Of a DNA stretch of 64,000 nt, positions 44,584 through 53,304 are shown piece by piece. The DNA lies in NCBI GenBank assembly GCA_964632305.1, contig CAZWBR010000004.1:62001-126000 (forward strand), written 5' to 3'. The DNA is from CAZWBR01 sp964632305 (GTDB taxonomy: Bacteria; Bacteroidota; Bacteroidia; Bacteroidales; Prolixibacteraceae). Both the position numbers and the translations under genes were made by a program. The notes under the pieces were generated by a model. The model was not told where the DNA came from. It saw only the letters and a list, made by a program, of their open reading frames with translations, and made no database searches. Position 1 is the stretch's first letter. The number at the start of each line of letters is the position of its first letter.

Positions 44584-45435
44584 TTACTTTTTTAGTTTAT
44601 ATTCTTCTGGAAAATCGAATGAACTTTTCAATTGGTGGACGAAATTCCGGAAAACATGATTGCCGGTTTCGTGGCTTAAACCAATCCATCGTTCAATTAT
44701 ATCGGTTTGGATCAGGTAAGTAAAAATGTTTTCGATGCTGAAATATTTAAAGAACGAGTTTTCCTCTAACCAGGTCCATTTCAGTAAATCTGTTTTCTTT
44801 TCGCGTTCGATCAGATTCGATTCGTCGGCGATCCGAAATACATCATCCAGATGAGGGAATCTGTGACTGATGCCGAAGTCTTTTGCTGTACTTGTTCTGA
44901 GAGTATTGGCCACTTCATTTGATCCGACAATTGAGCCGGGGGTATCCAATCCAAAGTTCCGGCAGTTGATGGCGGTCAGGATATTGGTCACATCGAGATT
45001 GAACTCGAACCATCGGCTGATAAACTCATTTCCGCAGTTCAGGGCCGAATCGTAATACAGAGTCGTTAACTGATCTTCCCAGGTCAAATTAGGATTGACT
45101 GGTTGTTCCTCCAGATAAGCCGGAATAAACGTCTTAAACCAGTCAGGCTGAGCAGGGGCTTTCGGGATGTCGAGCCCTTTATAATAACCGATGATTTCGG
45201 CATAGTCGGCCGCGTTAAGATTGCCCAGACTGTTTAGTTCGCTTTCAGGATCCTTCAGATAACTCAGCAGATTCGTATTGTCGAATTTCTGAAAGAAGAG
45301 CCCGATAAAACGATAATCCTTTGGTTTGAGGTTTTCAGCCAACAAATTCTTTAACTCGGAAAGAGAATAATTGAGTTTATTATCATCCAAATTAATATCG
45401 GGAAGACCGGCAACCAGACAATAATATTTATTCAT
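44584..45435 (-). CDS. DUF2764 protein of the A/V-ATPase operon
   Basis: A 283-residue protein beginning NKYYCLVAGLPDINLDD, the opening of DUF2764. It is helix-rich, with no membrane segment. The gene lies between E and A, where other A/V operons carry subunit C (d), and no separate C, F or G gene exists here. DUF2764 might supply the C (d) connector function; this is inference from gene order, and similar layouts are known in Bacteroidota and Chlamydiae. Confidence 0.82.
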   Translation of the reverse strand: MNKYYCLVAGLPDINLDDNKLNYSLSELKNLLAENLKPKDYRFIGLFFQKFDNTNLLSYLKDPESELNSLGNLNAADYAEIIGYYKGLDIPKAPAQPDWFKTFIPAYLEEQPVNPNLTWEDQLTTLYYDSALNCGNEFISRWFEFNLDVTNILTAINCRNFGLDTPGSIVGSNEVANTLRTSTAKDFGISHRFPHLDDVFRIADESNLIEREKKTDLLKWTWLEENSFFKYFSIENIFTYLIQTDIIERWIGLSHETGNHVFRNFVHQLKSSFDFPEEYKLKK

Positions 45436-45504
45436 TCTTATGGTCAGATGAGTAAAACAAATGATTCTGGCCTTTAAGGCAAAATTGGTATTGGAAAACT
45501 CCTG

Positions 45505-46122
45505 TTATTTATTTCCGAAGAGAAATTCAACAACTTTTGGTCGCAGAAATTCCTGGTAGAAATTAATAAAGTCCTGATCGGTAAAGCTGATCTTGTAGCT
45601 TCCGTCGGCCGGCGCCAACTGAAATCCGCTCTTTAACCCTTTTACCGATTCGATCCTAAATCCTTTATCCAGGACTCCTTTTGCCGTTTGGGTAAAGTAT
45701 TCGATGAGTGCTTTCTCATCTTTTTCGGGAACCAGGATTCGCAAATCGATGGCTGCTTCGTGATGGACCGCCCAGTTTTTAACAGCAGTTTCGATGGTTT
45801 TCTGAATAAAAAGCTGATCCGACATGGCCGCTTTTATCCCAGGTTCAGTGATGCTACCGTTAACGAGATTGATGACCTCCTGCTTTAACGATTCCAAAGC
45901 CTGGCTTGAAGCTAATCTTAATTCAGAGGTCGTGTTTTCCTGTAATTCGGCAGCTTTTTTATTGGCTTCCGCAACAATCTGTTGCGACTGCTTATTTGCA
46001 GCGGCAATGATTTGTTCCGCTTCGGCCTGAGCTTTGGCCACAATTTCTTTGGCTTCCTCCTGCCCTTTCGAAATTCCTTCCTGATAAATACGGTCTGTCA
46101 GTTCCTGAAGTCTGTTATCCAT
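45505..46122 (-). CDS. ntpE: A/V-type ATPase subunit E
   Basis: A 205-residue peripheral-stalk subunit with an alanine/glutamate-rich coiled coil (QEEAKEIVAKAQAEAEQIIAAANKQ in part) and a C-terminal globular part (FQLAPADGSYKISFTDQDFINFY in part; EFLRPKVVEFLFGNK). No subunit G/H partner for the stalk is found nearby. It is the first gene of the operon, with about 400 nt of AT-rich DNA upstream. Confidence 0.9.
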   Translation of the reverse strand: MDNRLQELTDRIYQEGISKGQEEAKEIVAKAQAEAEQIIAAANKQSQQIVAEANKKAAELQENTTSELRLASSQALESLKQEVINLVNGSITEPGIKAAMSDQLFIQKTIETAVKNWAVHHEAAIDLRILVPEKDEKALIEYFTQTAKGVLDKGFRIESVKGLKSGFQLAPADGSYKISFTDQDFINFYQEFLRPKVVEFLFGNK

Positions 46123-46524
46123 AATGTTATACTGATCGTTAATTAGTTTAAAAAATAATACATCCCAAAATCAATCAGAGCCAATTAATCCGGAATCTCT
46201 GTAACTGATTTTCCCTGGTCATGAAATCTTTTGGGATTAAAAATTATTTCAAAAAACAAATGGCGTTTTTTTGTTTTGGCCGTACAGATTGTACAAAAAA
46301 TAGTTCGATTGGTCGGCAATGTACTTATTTTTTTCAAAATTTCTTCATAGAATAATTATAAGTTAACCAAAAATCATGTAAAATCGTAAGGGGCATTAAG
46401 TAAATAATTTATCAAAAGTGAAATAATCATACCATGAAGGTATGGTGGGAATAAAGGCTGAGAATATGGATTTATACGCCTCAATTTTTCGTAAATTGCA
46501 ACCGATAAAAACGATCAAAAAAAT
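46123..46524. other. Divergent intergenic region, nothing certain
   Basis: 402 nt, AT-rich, between the A/V-ATPase operon and the HAD gene. A short imperfect palindrome (ATACCAT / TATGGT) lies near 46430. No clear -7 box could be assigned. Confidence 0.45.
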
Positions 46525-47364
46525 ATGTCTGAAGTAAAAATGGTGGTTACCGATCTGGATGGAACTTTATTACAAACCGATCACAGTATCAGCGATCAGG
46601 ACAACCATACTCTTGAAAAATTAGGAGAACTTGGCGTTTGCAGGGTTGCTGCCACGGGACGTAACCTCTATAAGGTGAGACAGGTTTTGACGTCCGAGAC
46701 GCCATTCGATTATGTGATCTTTAGTTCAGGTGCAGGTATTATGGACTGGAAACAACAGAAACTGATCAAAGCAATGGCTATTCCGGAAGAACAGACCAAT
46801 GAAATAATCCGTTACCTGATCGGTCAGGGACATAACTTTAAGGTCTCCCGCGAGTTGCCTGACAATCATAATTTTGCCTGGTGGCAAAGCTTTGAGTGCC
46901 CCGAGCTGAAGCGTTATGTCGATATTCACAGTAAAATGGGGATTGCAGAACCCATTGATCAGGGCAAACCGTTTATTGCTTCGCAAATACTCTTGTTTTT
47001 TCAAAAGGAGAGCATGAATTTTGATGCCGCTAAGCAGAGTATTCAGAATCGCTTTCCCGACCTTAGCATTATTAAAACGACTTCGCCCCTTAATGCGGAT
47101 TATGTCTGGATGGAAATCTTCCCCAACGGTGTTTCAAAAGCTCACGGTATAGAAGAGATATGTAATCTGACCGGTATTTCAAGAGAATGCACATTCAGCA
47201 TCGGAAACGATTTCAACGATTTGGAAATGCTGGAATACACCCAACATTCCTATGTTGTGGATAACGCACCTGAAGAATTGAAAATGAAATATCTGAATAG
47301 TCTTGCCCACCACGAAAATGGCTTCAGTCACGCGGTAAACAAGCATTTCAGGAGAAAGGATTAG
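46525..47364 (+). CDS. Cof-type HAD-IIB phosphatase
   Basis: A 279-residue haloacid-dehalogenase hydrolase. Motif I is VTDLDGTLL (D10 nucleophile, D12 acid/base) and the C-terminal motif IV is SIGNDFNDLEML; GVSKAHGIEEIC before it is typical of the Cof/IIB cap type. Members act on sugar phosphates, flavin mononucleotide or PLP; the substrate is not determinable here. Convergent with the kinase gene, 4 nt apart. Confidence 0.9.
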   Translation: MSEVKMVVTDLDGTLLQTDHSISDQDNHTLEKLGELGVCRVAATGRNLYKVRQVLTSETPFDYVIFSSGAGIMDWKQQKLIKAMAIPEEQTNEIIRYLIGQGHNFKVSRELPDNHNFAWWQSFECPELKRYVDIHSKMGIAEPIDQGKPFIASQILLFFQKESMNFDAAKQSIQNRFPDLSIIKTTSPLNADYVWMEIFPNGVSKAHGIEEICNLTGISRECTFSIGNDFNDLEMLEYTQHSYVVDNAPEELKMKYLNSLAHHENGFSHAVNKHFRRKD

Positions 47365-47368
47365 TGAT

Positions 47369-48538
47369 TTAAACCGGTTTGGGTAAAGAGACTTCAACGA
47401 AGGCGCCCCGGGTTTCCCGATTCCCGACAATAATCTTTCCGTTATGGGCATCGATAATCACTTTGGCCAAATAAAGCCCCATCCCGGTGTTCTGATCCAC
47501 GTGGGACTCCAGATTACTTAAGGGTTGAAAGAGATATTCGAGGGCCGATTTTGAGAAACCGGGACCGTTATCGGAAATTCGTATGAGAATGTTCTGCCCT
47601 TCTTCCGCGATTTGAACCTGAACCATATCGTTGAGCGGGGAAAACTTAAAAGCATTATCGATTAAAGCATCAAAACATTTCTGCAGGAATTTCCGGTCGG
47701 CAAAAACCATGGCCTCTGAGGACTCCGTGTCGTACCTGAGGCCAACCAGTTTTGAGGGGTATTTAGCTCCGATTACTCTTTCCGATTCTGCCAGAACCTC
47801 CAGAATATTTATTTCACGGTTGAAAAGAATATTTTTTCCGTTTAGCCTTAATCGCGAAGCTTCAAGAATTGTATTCGAAAACTTTTCGAGCCGTTTAACC
47901 GAGATATCCAGTAATTGAAAATACCTGTTGATCTCTTCCGAAAATTGATATCTCCCGATCAAGGCCATGCTGCCGATTATTCCGTTTAATGGGGTTCGAA
48001 TTTCGTGACTGATCAGATTGAGCAGTTGCGACTTGGCGACTGACAACGATTCAAGTTCTTTTTTGGCCTGCGATAGTTTTTCAAACGACTCTTCCAATTC
48101 GGCAGTGCGTTGAGCCACTTTTTCTTCCAGAATACGGTTTATATTTTTTCCCAGTTCACGGCTGTACCTGAGTTCAATATGATTCATCACACGCAGTATC
48201 AGTTCTTTGCTGCTGAATGGTTTTAGGATATAATCGACGGCTCCGCTTTCGAAGCCGTTTTCTATGCTTGCGGGATCATTGGCCGAGGTCAGAATAATAA
48301 CCGGAATTTCTTTGGTGTTCTTCGATGTTCTGATCGTACGACAGGTCTCAAACCCATTGCTTCCCGGAAGTAAGACTTCCAGCAGGATCAAATCGAATTC
48401 ATCGCGTTCAAGAAGAGTGTAACACTGTTCGATTGTTGAAGCAACTTCAATCGAAAAATCATCTTTTGATAAAATCTTCTTTAATAGCTCAATATTGTTT
48501 TGATCATTGTCGATCAATAGAATTCTGAATCTCTTCAT
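47369..48538 (-). CDS. Receiver-histidine kinase hybrid with Glu at the phospho-acceptor site
   Basis: A 389-residue protein: receiver domain (1-120), coiled coil (about 125-168), HisKA domain with H178 in LISHEIRTPLNG, and HATPase_c with N-box DNAFKFSPLND, G1 DNGPGFSK and G2 GMGLYLAK. The receiver keeps the acidic pair D10/D12, T84 and K106, but the acceptor position reads LILLEVLLPG, with E54 in place of Asp. It has no membrane or sensor domain, so it is cytoplasmic. The kinase half seems active; a partner regulator is not adjacent. Confidence 0.9.
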   Translation of the reverse strand: MKRFRILLIDNDQNNIELLKKILSKDDFSIEVASTIEQCYTLLERDEFDLILLEVLLPGSNGFETCRTIRTSKNTKEIPVIILTSANDPASIENGFESGAVDYILKPFSSKELILRVMNHIELRYSRELGKNINRILEEKVAQRTAELEESFEKLSQAKKELESLSVAKSQLLNLISHEIRTPLNGIIGSMALIGRYQFSEEINRYFQLLDISVKRLEKFSNTILEASRLRLNGKNILFNREINILEVLAESERVIGAKYPSKLVGLRYDTESSEAMVFADRKFLQKCFDALIDNAFKFSPLNDMVQVQIAEEGQNILIRISDNGPGFSKSALEYLFQPLSNLESHVDQNTGMGLYLAKVIIDAHNGKIIVGNRETRGAFVEVSLPKPV

Positions 48539-48626
48539 GGAATAATCTTCAAATAGTATAAAGAAAGGCCATTGTTGTATTGTTCATTAAATTGATGCCA
48601 TCCTATGGTAACCGACCTAAATTTAA

Positions 48627-48660
48627 CAAAAAAAAGCGGCCTGAACAATCAGGCCGCTTT
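48627..48660 (-). terminator. Terminator of the methylmalonyl-CoA decarboxylase operon
   Basis: Perfect 12-bp stem: arms 48633-48644 and 48649-48660, ACAA loop (TTGT on minus), T run on the minus strand. Confidence 0.88.
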
Positions 48661-48682
48661 AAATATTTAAAAACTTTTGTTT

Positions 48683-49843
48683 TTAATAGAGGAAGCTGAG
48701 CAAGATCCCTGCCGCAACAGCACTACCGATTACACCGGCAACATTCGGTCCCATAGCGTGCATCAGCAGGTGGTTCGTTTTGTCGTATTGCAAACCAACA
48801 ACCTGTGAAACACGGGCACTATCGGGCACTGCCGAAACCCCGGCATTTCCGATCAACGGGTTAATTTTGTTACCCTCTTTCAGGAACAGGTTAATGATTT
48901 TAACAAAAGTTACACCACCAACGGTAGCAATCACAAAGGACATTGCACCTAAGGCAAAAATACCGACAGACTTCACAGTTAAGAAAGTAGTCGCCTGAGT
49001 GGAAGCACCTACAGTTAATCCAATCAAAATAGTGACTACATCGATCATCGGGCCTTTAGCGGTATCAGCCAATCGCTTGGTTACGCCACTCTCTTTCAGA
49101 AGGTTTCCGAAGAAGAGCATTCCCAAAAGGGGCAAGCCTGACGGAACCAGAAAGCATGTAAGCAACATCCCGGCAATCGGGAAGATGATCTTTTCCTGTC
49201 GTGAAACGGTTCTCGGAGGTTTCATCCGGATCACCCGTTCTTTTTTGGTAGTCAACAATTTCATAAACGGGGGTTGGATTACCGGTACCAGCGCCATGTA
49301 AGAATAGGCTGAGATCGCGATAGCGCCCATTAAATCGGGAGCCAGTTTAGAAGAGAGGAAGATCGCGGTAGGACCATCGGCACCACCGATGATACCGATC
49401 GCGCCAGCTTCTGCCGGAGAGAATCCAAGGGCCAAAGCAATAGCATAAGCGCCGAAGATACCCAACTGGGCAGCGGCCCCGATCAAAATCAGTTTCGGAT
49501 TGGAGATCAAGGCCGAGAAGTCGGTCATTGCTCCGATACCCAGGAAGATCAACGGGGGATAAACCCCTTGCAAAACCCCGAAATAGAGGTAGTTTAATAC
49601 ACTACCGCTTTCGTAAATCCCGATTTTTAAACCGGGAAAGAAAGCGATGTTACCTACCAGGATCCCGAAACCAATCGGGACCAGCAGCATTGGCTCATAT
49701 TCTTTGGCAATGGCCAAATAAATAAAAGTCAATCCGATCAGTATCATAATAATATGACCTATGGTCATATTGGCAAAAGCCGTATAGGATAGAAACTGAC
49801 CTAAGTGATCGATAATGAATCCAAAAAAACTTGTATGTTCCAT
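48683..49843 (-). CDS. mmdB: Na+-translocating methylmalonyl-CoA decarboxylase, beta subunit (OadB/MmdB family)
   Basis: A 386-residue protein with about ten membrane segments. Signature IGIIGGADGPTAIFLSSKLAP contains the Asp needed for Na+ transport in OadB; a second conserved stretch is NPLIGNAGVSAVPDSARV. It decarboxylates carboxybiotin and exports Na+. It lies 3 nt after the biotin carrier in the operon alpha-gamma-carrier-beta. Family relatives serve oxaloacetate or glutaconyl-CoA decarboxylases; the methylmalonyl assignment comes from the neighbours. Confidence 0.93.
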   Translation of the reverse strand: MEHTSFFGFIIDHLGQFLSYTAFANMTIGHIIMILIGLTFIYLAIAKEYEPMLLVPIGFGILVGNIAFFPGLKIGIYESGSVLNYLYFGVLQGVYPPLIFLGIGAMTDFSALISNPKLILIGAAAQLGIFGAYAIALALGFSPAEAGAIGIIGGADGPTAIFLSSKLAPDLMGAIAISAYSYMALVPVIQPPFMKLLTTKKERVIRMKPPRTVSRQEKIIFPIAGMLLTCFLVPSGLPLLGMLFFGNLLKESGVTKRLADTAKGPMIDVVTILIGLTVGASTQATTFLTVKSVGIFALGAMSFVIATVGGVTFVKIINLFLKEGNKINPLIGNAGVSAVPDSARVSQVVGLQYDKTNHLLMHAMGPNVAGVIGSAVAAGILLSFLY

Positions 49844-49846
49844 CTC

Positions 49847-50290
49847 TTATTCTCCAATGACGATTAATACATCACCTTCCATTACCGAATCACCTTTATG
49901 TTTGGCAATTGAAATGATTTTACCGGCTTTGTCGGCTTCAATATTATTCTCCATCTTCATGGCTTCGAGGACCAACAGTTTCTGACCAATTTTAACAGCA
50001 TCGCCTTCGCGGCACAATACTTCGAGGATCACACCCGGAAGTGGTGATTTGATGGTTCCGGCTCCTTTAGGAGCCGATGGGCTGCTGGTTTTGGCGACCT
50101 GAGGAACAACATCGGTAGAAGGAACGGCAACGCTACGGACCAGTTTAGGGGTCTTTACAGGTTGCATGCTTTTATCCACTTCAACAGTATAGCTGGTACC
50201 ATTGACTTCGACTTCTGCAATATTGTCTTCTACACTCAATACCTCAGCGTCGTAAAGATTTCCGTTTATTTTAAATTTGAATTTTTTCAT
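49847..50290 (-). CDS. mmdC: Biotin carrier subunit of the decarboxylase
   Basis: A 147-residue protein: an N-terminal beta segment (MKKFKFKINGNLYDAEV), a Pro/Ala/Ser linker (about 55-78) and a C-terminal biotinyl domain with the EAMKMEN motif, biotinylated on K112. It shuttles the carboxyl group from the alpha carboxyltransferase to the beta subunit. Confidence 0.95.
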   Translation of the reverse strand: MKKFKFKINGNLYDAEVLSVEDNIAEVEVNGTSYTVEVDKSMQPVKTPKLVRSVAVPSTDVVPQVAKTSSPSAPKGAGTIKSPLPGVILEVLCREGDAVKIGQKLLVLEAMKMENNIEADKAGKIISIAKHKGDSVMEGDVLIVIGE

Positions 50291-50301
50291 GGCTAACCGA
50301 A

Positions 50302-51201
50302 TTATCTGGGTGATTTTCTCAAACTATAAATTTTTGAACTCCAGGGCGAATAGGTTCTTGACACTTTGGTGATGGTCACAACCGGATTTTCCTGGTCATG
50401 AAGCTGGTTGCTGTACATATGTAAAGCCACTGCAATAGCTGCTCCGACTTCGCCTGACATCCCTTCTTTTTTCTTTGCAGGAGCAGCAGCTTCTATTTCT
50501 ACAACCTTCTCTTTTGCGGCTTTCCGTTCTTTATGGGTCATCGAAAATCCGAGCGTCTTGAAAAATGCATATAAGAAAGCAAGAGCAGAGAACACCACAG
50601 ACATTGCGATAATTGCCATTCCGACACCGGTAGGGTCAAAAACGACAAATTTATCCGCAGCTGATATTTTCTCACTGGTATCATTGTCTGCATTTGGAGT
50701 TGATTTCTCAAGCGGACCCCATTCTTCGCCTCCATCGACTTTGCGACCATAGGTTACATCCGATTGTTGACCGGATGCGATCGTTACTTTATCGATAAGC
50801 GACTTTCCATTAGCATCATAAAGATAAATAGTCTTTCCCTCTTCCAGTTTAAAATTCAAATGAAGAATTCCTCTTGTCGGAAGGTCATCAGCCCAGAAAA
50901 CAATATAGCTTCTCGGATTGATCAATGTTGTGGATTGACCTTTGGGAATCGGATATTTTGTCGGATTATTGGGATCATCGGATAAATACAATCCACCCAT
51001 ATTCACCGAATTGTAGGCCGTGTTGAAGATCTCTATCCACGGACTGTGCTGCCCGAAATCATCCACATAATTGGAATCGTTGTAAACCAGGTATTCGTTG
51101 ATACGTAAATCGACCGAACTTTGCGAATAACCGGTTTTAACCCCAACAAAGAGGATGGTGAGCACGACCAGCTTTAAAATATTTATTTTATTTCTAAGCA
51201 T
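50302..51201 (-). CDS. Decarboxylase gamma subunit (OadG family) fused to an N-terminal lamin-tail domain
   Basis: A 299-residue protein. Start chosen at 51201, where a signal peptide begins (MLRNKINILKLVVLTILFVG); the frame upstream runs into mmdA. Residues about 32-172 form a lamin-tail (LTD) domain: LRINEYLVYND, SPWIEIFN, GLYLSDDPNNPTKYPIP, YIVFWAD. A membrane helix at about 192-216 (GMAIIAMSVVFSALAFLYAFF) with a charged cytoplasmic tail is the OadG-type anchor for the complex. The LTD would face the periplasm. Confidence 0.85.
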   Translation of the reverse strand: MLRNKINILKLVVLTILFVGVKTGYSQSSVDLRINEYLVYNDSNYVDDFGQHSPWIEIFNTAYNSVNMGGLYLSDDPNNPTKYPIPKGQSTTLINPRSYIVFWADDLPTRGILHLNFKLEEGKTIYLYDANGKSLIDKVTIASGQQSDVTYGRKVDGGEEWGPLEKSTPNADNDTSEKISAADKFVVFDPTGVGMAIIAMSVVFSALAFLYAFFKTLGFSMTHKERKAAKEKVVEIEAAAPAKKKEGMSGEVGAAIAVALHMYSNQLHDQENPVVTITKVSRTYSPWSSKIYSLRKSPR

Positions 51202-51211
51202 AGCAACTCGA

Positions 51212-52771
51212 TTATAACGGGAGGTTTGAATGTTTCTTCGGTGGCATGGAATCTTTCTTGGTAGCCAGCGCCTGTAAAGCCCGGATAATGCGGAAACGGG
51301 TATTGCGAGGCTCAATCACATCGTCAATATAACCGTATCTGGCAGCATTGTATGGGTTGGCAAACTGATCTTTGTATTCCTCTTCCGCTTTGGCAATGAA
51401 TTCAGTGCGTTCATTAGCATCGGCGATTTCAGCAATCTTCTTGCTTTGAAGAACTTCAATAGCACCTTTAGGACCCATCACAGCAATTTCGGCTTGTGGC
51501 CATGCATAGTTCAGGTCGCCACGCAGATGCTTGGAACTCATCACACAGTAAGCGCCGCCGTAAGCTTTACGCAGGATAACGGTGATTTTCGGAACAGTAG
51601 CTTCGCCATAAGCAAAAAGCAGTTTTGCCCCGTGGATGATGATACCGCCGTATTCCTGAGCTGTTCCGGGAAGGAAGCCGGGTACGTCTTCCAATGTTAC
51701 GATCGGAATATTGAAGGCGTCGCAGAATCGGACAAAACGTGCACCCTTACGAGAAGCATTGATATCCAAAACACCGGCCAGGTAAGCAGGCTGATTGGCC
51801 ACAATACCAACAGGCATTCCATTGAAACGGGCGAAACCAACCACAATATTCTGGGCATAGTTACGATGTACTTCAAGGAATTCACCATGGTCAACGATGG
51901 AATGAATGATATCTTTTACATCGTATGGTTTGTTCGGATTTTCAGGAATGATATCATTTAATTGATCATCCAGACGATCGATCGGATCTTCGCAGATGCT
52001 TACCGGCGGATCTTCCAGATTGTTCTGTGGCAAGTAAGAAAGCAGTTTGCGAATCAGCATCAAACCTTCTTCCTCGTTGTCTGCGATGAAATGAGTAACG
52101 CCAGATTTAGAGCCATGAACCATAGCACCACCAAGCTGTTCGTCGGTAACGACTTCTCCGGTTACTGTTTTAACAACTTTCGGACCGGTTACGAACATAT
52201 AACTGGTATCCTTACTCATGATGATAAAGTCGGTCAGGGCAGGTGAATAAACCGCGCCACCGGCACAAGGACCGAAGATGGCAGAGATCTGAGGAACAAC
52301 ACCTGATGCCATGATGTTACGCTCGAAAATCTCGGCATAACCGGCCAGGGAGGTTACTCCTTCCTGGATACGTGCACCACCTGAGTCGTTGATCCCGATT
52401 ACAGGAGCACCCATTTTCATGGCCATATCCATGACCTTGCAAATCTTCTGGGCAAAGGTTTCGGAAAGAGAGCCGCCGAAAACGGTAAAATCCTGGGAGA
52501 AGATAAAGACGGTACGGCCATCGATTGTTCCGCGACCGGTAACAACGCCATCTCCCATGAATTTGGTTTTCTCCATGCCGAAATTAGTGCAGCGATGGGT
52601 TACGAACATGTCGAACTCCTCAAAGCTTCCTTCATCGAGTAGCATATCGATTCGTTCGCGTGCAGTCATTTTACCTTTGGCATGTTGGGTTTCAATTCTT
52701 TTAGCCCCACCACCAAGTTTGGCCTCTGCACGAAGGTCAATCAATTTTTTGATTTTGTCCTGATTGCTCAT
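51212..52771 (-). CDS. mmdA: Methylmalonyl-CoA decarboxylase alpha subunit / acyl-CoA carboxyltransferase
   Basis: A 519-residue biotin-dependent carboxyltransferase of the PccB/MmdA family. Seen: GKMTARERIDMLLDEGSFEE (in part), the acyl-CoA oxyanion motif GINDSGGARIQEG, GPCAGGAVYSPALTDF, and the C-terminal half with TLEDVPGFLPGTAQEYGGI and RKAYGGAYCVM. It moves the carboxyl of (S)-methylmalonyl-CoA to biotin, yielding propionyl-CoA. Downstream genes encode all remaining subunits of the Na+ pump. Confidence 0.95.
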   Translation of the reverse strand: MSNQDKIKKLIDLRAEAKLGGGAKRIETQHAKGKMTARERIDMLLDEGSFEEFDMFVTHRCTNFGMEKTKFMGDGVVTGRGTIDGRTVFIFSQDFTVFGGSLSETFAQKICKVMDMAMKMGAPVIGINDSGGARIQEGVTSLAGYAEIFERNIMASGVVPQISAIFGPCAGGAVYSPALTDFIIMSKDTSYMFVTGPKVVKTVTGEVVTDEQLGGAMVHGSKSGVTHFIADNEEEGLMLIRKLLSYLPQNNLEDPPVSICEDPIDRLDDQLNDIIPENPNKPYDVKDIIHSIVDHGEFLEVHRNYAQNIVVGFARFNGMPVGIVANQPAYLAGVLDINASRKGARFVRFCDAFNIPIVTLEDVPGFLPGTAQEYGGIIIHGAKLLFAYGEATVPKITVILRKAYGGAYCVMSSKHLRGDLNYAWPQAEIAVMGPKGAIEVLQSKKIAEIADANERTEFIAKAEEEYKDQFANPYNAARYGYIDDVIEPRNTRFRIIRALQALATKKDSMPPKKHSNLPL

Positions 52772-52803
52772 CGTTTGGTAATAATATATTGTATGAAATT
52801 AAA

Positions 52804-53205
52804 TTATTCGCTGCATAGTTCGGTCAATACGCCGAAGGTTGATTTCGGATGGAGGAAGCCGATATTAAGGCCTTCAGCGCCTTTACGACCTTGTTTATCT
52901 ACTAACTGAATACCTTTGCTTTCTGCTTCCTGCAAGGCTTCATTGATATTATCCACGGCAAAAGCGATGTGGTGAATGCCTTGTCCTTTCTTCTCGATAA
53001 ACTTACCGATAGGACCTTCCGGATTGGTCGATTCCAGCAATTCAATTTTGGTGTCACCCACTTTGAAAAAGGCTGTTTTTACTTTCTGGTCGACAACTTC
53101 TTCGATAGCATAACATTTGGTATTAAGCAGTGTTTCATAATAGGGAATAGCCTTTTCAAGGCTTTCCACTGCAATACCGATGTGTTCGATGCGTGATACG
53201 TTCAT
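52804..53205 (-). CDS. mce: Methylmalonyl-CoA epimerase
   Basis: A 133-residue vicinal-oxygen-chelate fold protein. Seen: RIEHIGIAVESLEKAIPYYE with metal-binding His, KVGDTKIELLEST with metal-binding Glu, and GIHHIAFAVDNI with the second His; the C-terminal KSTFGVLTELCSE supplies the last Glu. It interconverts (R)- and (S)-methylmalonyl-CoA, linking the B12-dependent mutase to the decarboxylase 32 nt downstream. Confidence 0.95.
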   Translation of the reverse strand: MNVSRIEHIGIAVESLEKAIPYYETLLNTKCYAIEEVVDQKVKTAFFKVGDTKIELLESTNPEGPIGKFIEKKGQGIHHIAFAVDNINEALQEAESKGIQLVDKQGRKGAEGLNIGFLHPKSTFGVLTELCSE

Positions 53206-53262
53206 GATAATTTAGTCTTTGGTGTAAATATTCTATTAAACTTATTGATCCGATTTTTTTAG

Positions 53263-53304
53263 AAAAAGTAAGGAGGCAGGGCTACCCTTGCCTCCTTACT
53301 TTTT
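53263..53304 (-). terminator. Terminator after the CoA-transferase gene
   Basis: 16-bp arms 53263-53278 and 53289-53304, 10-nt spacer/loop, T run on minus. It begins within the stop codon of the CoA-transferase. Confidence 0.85.
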
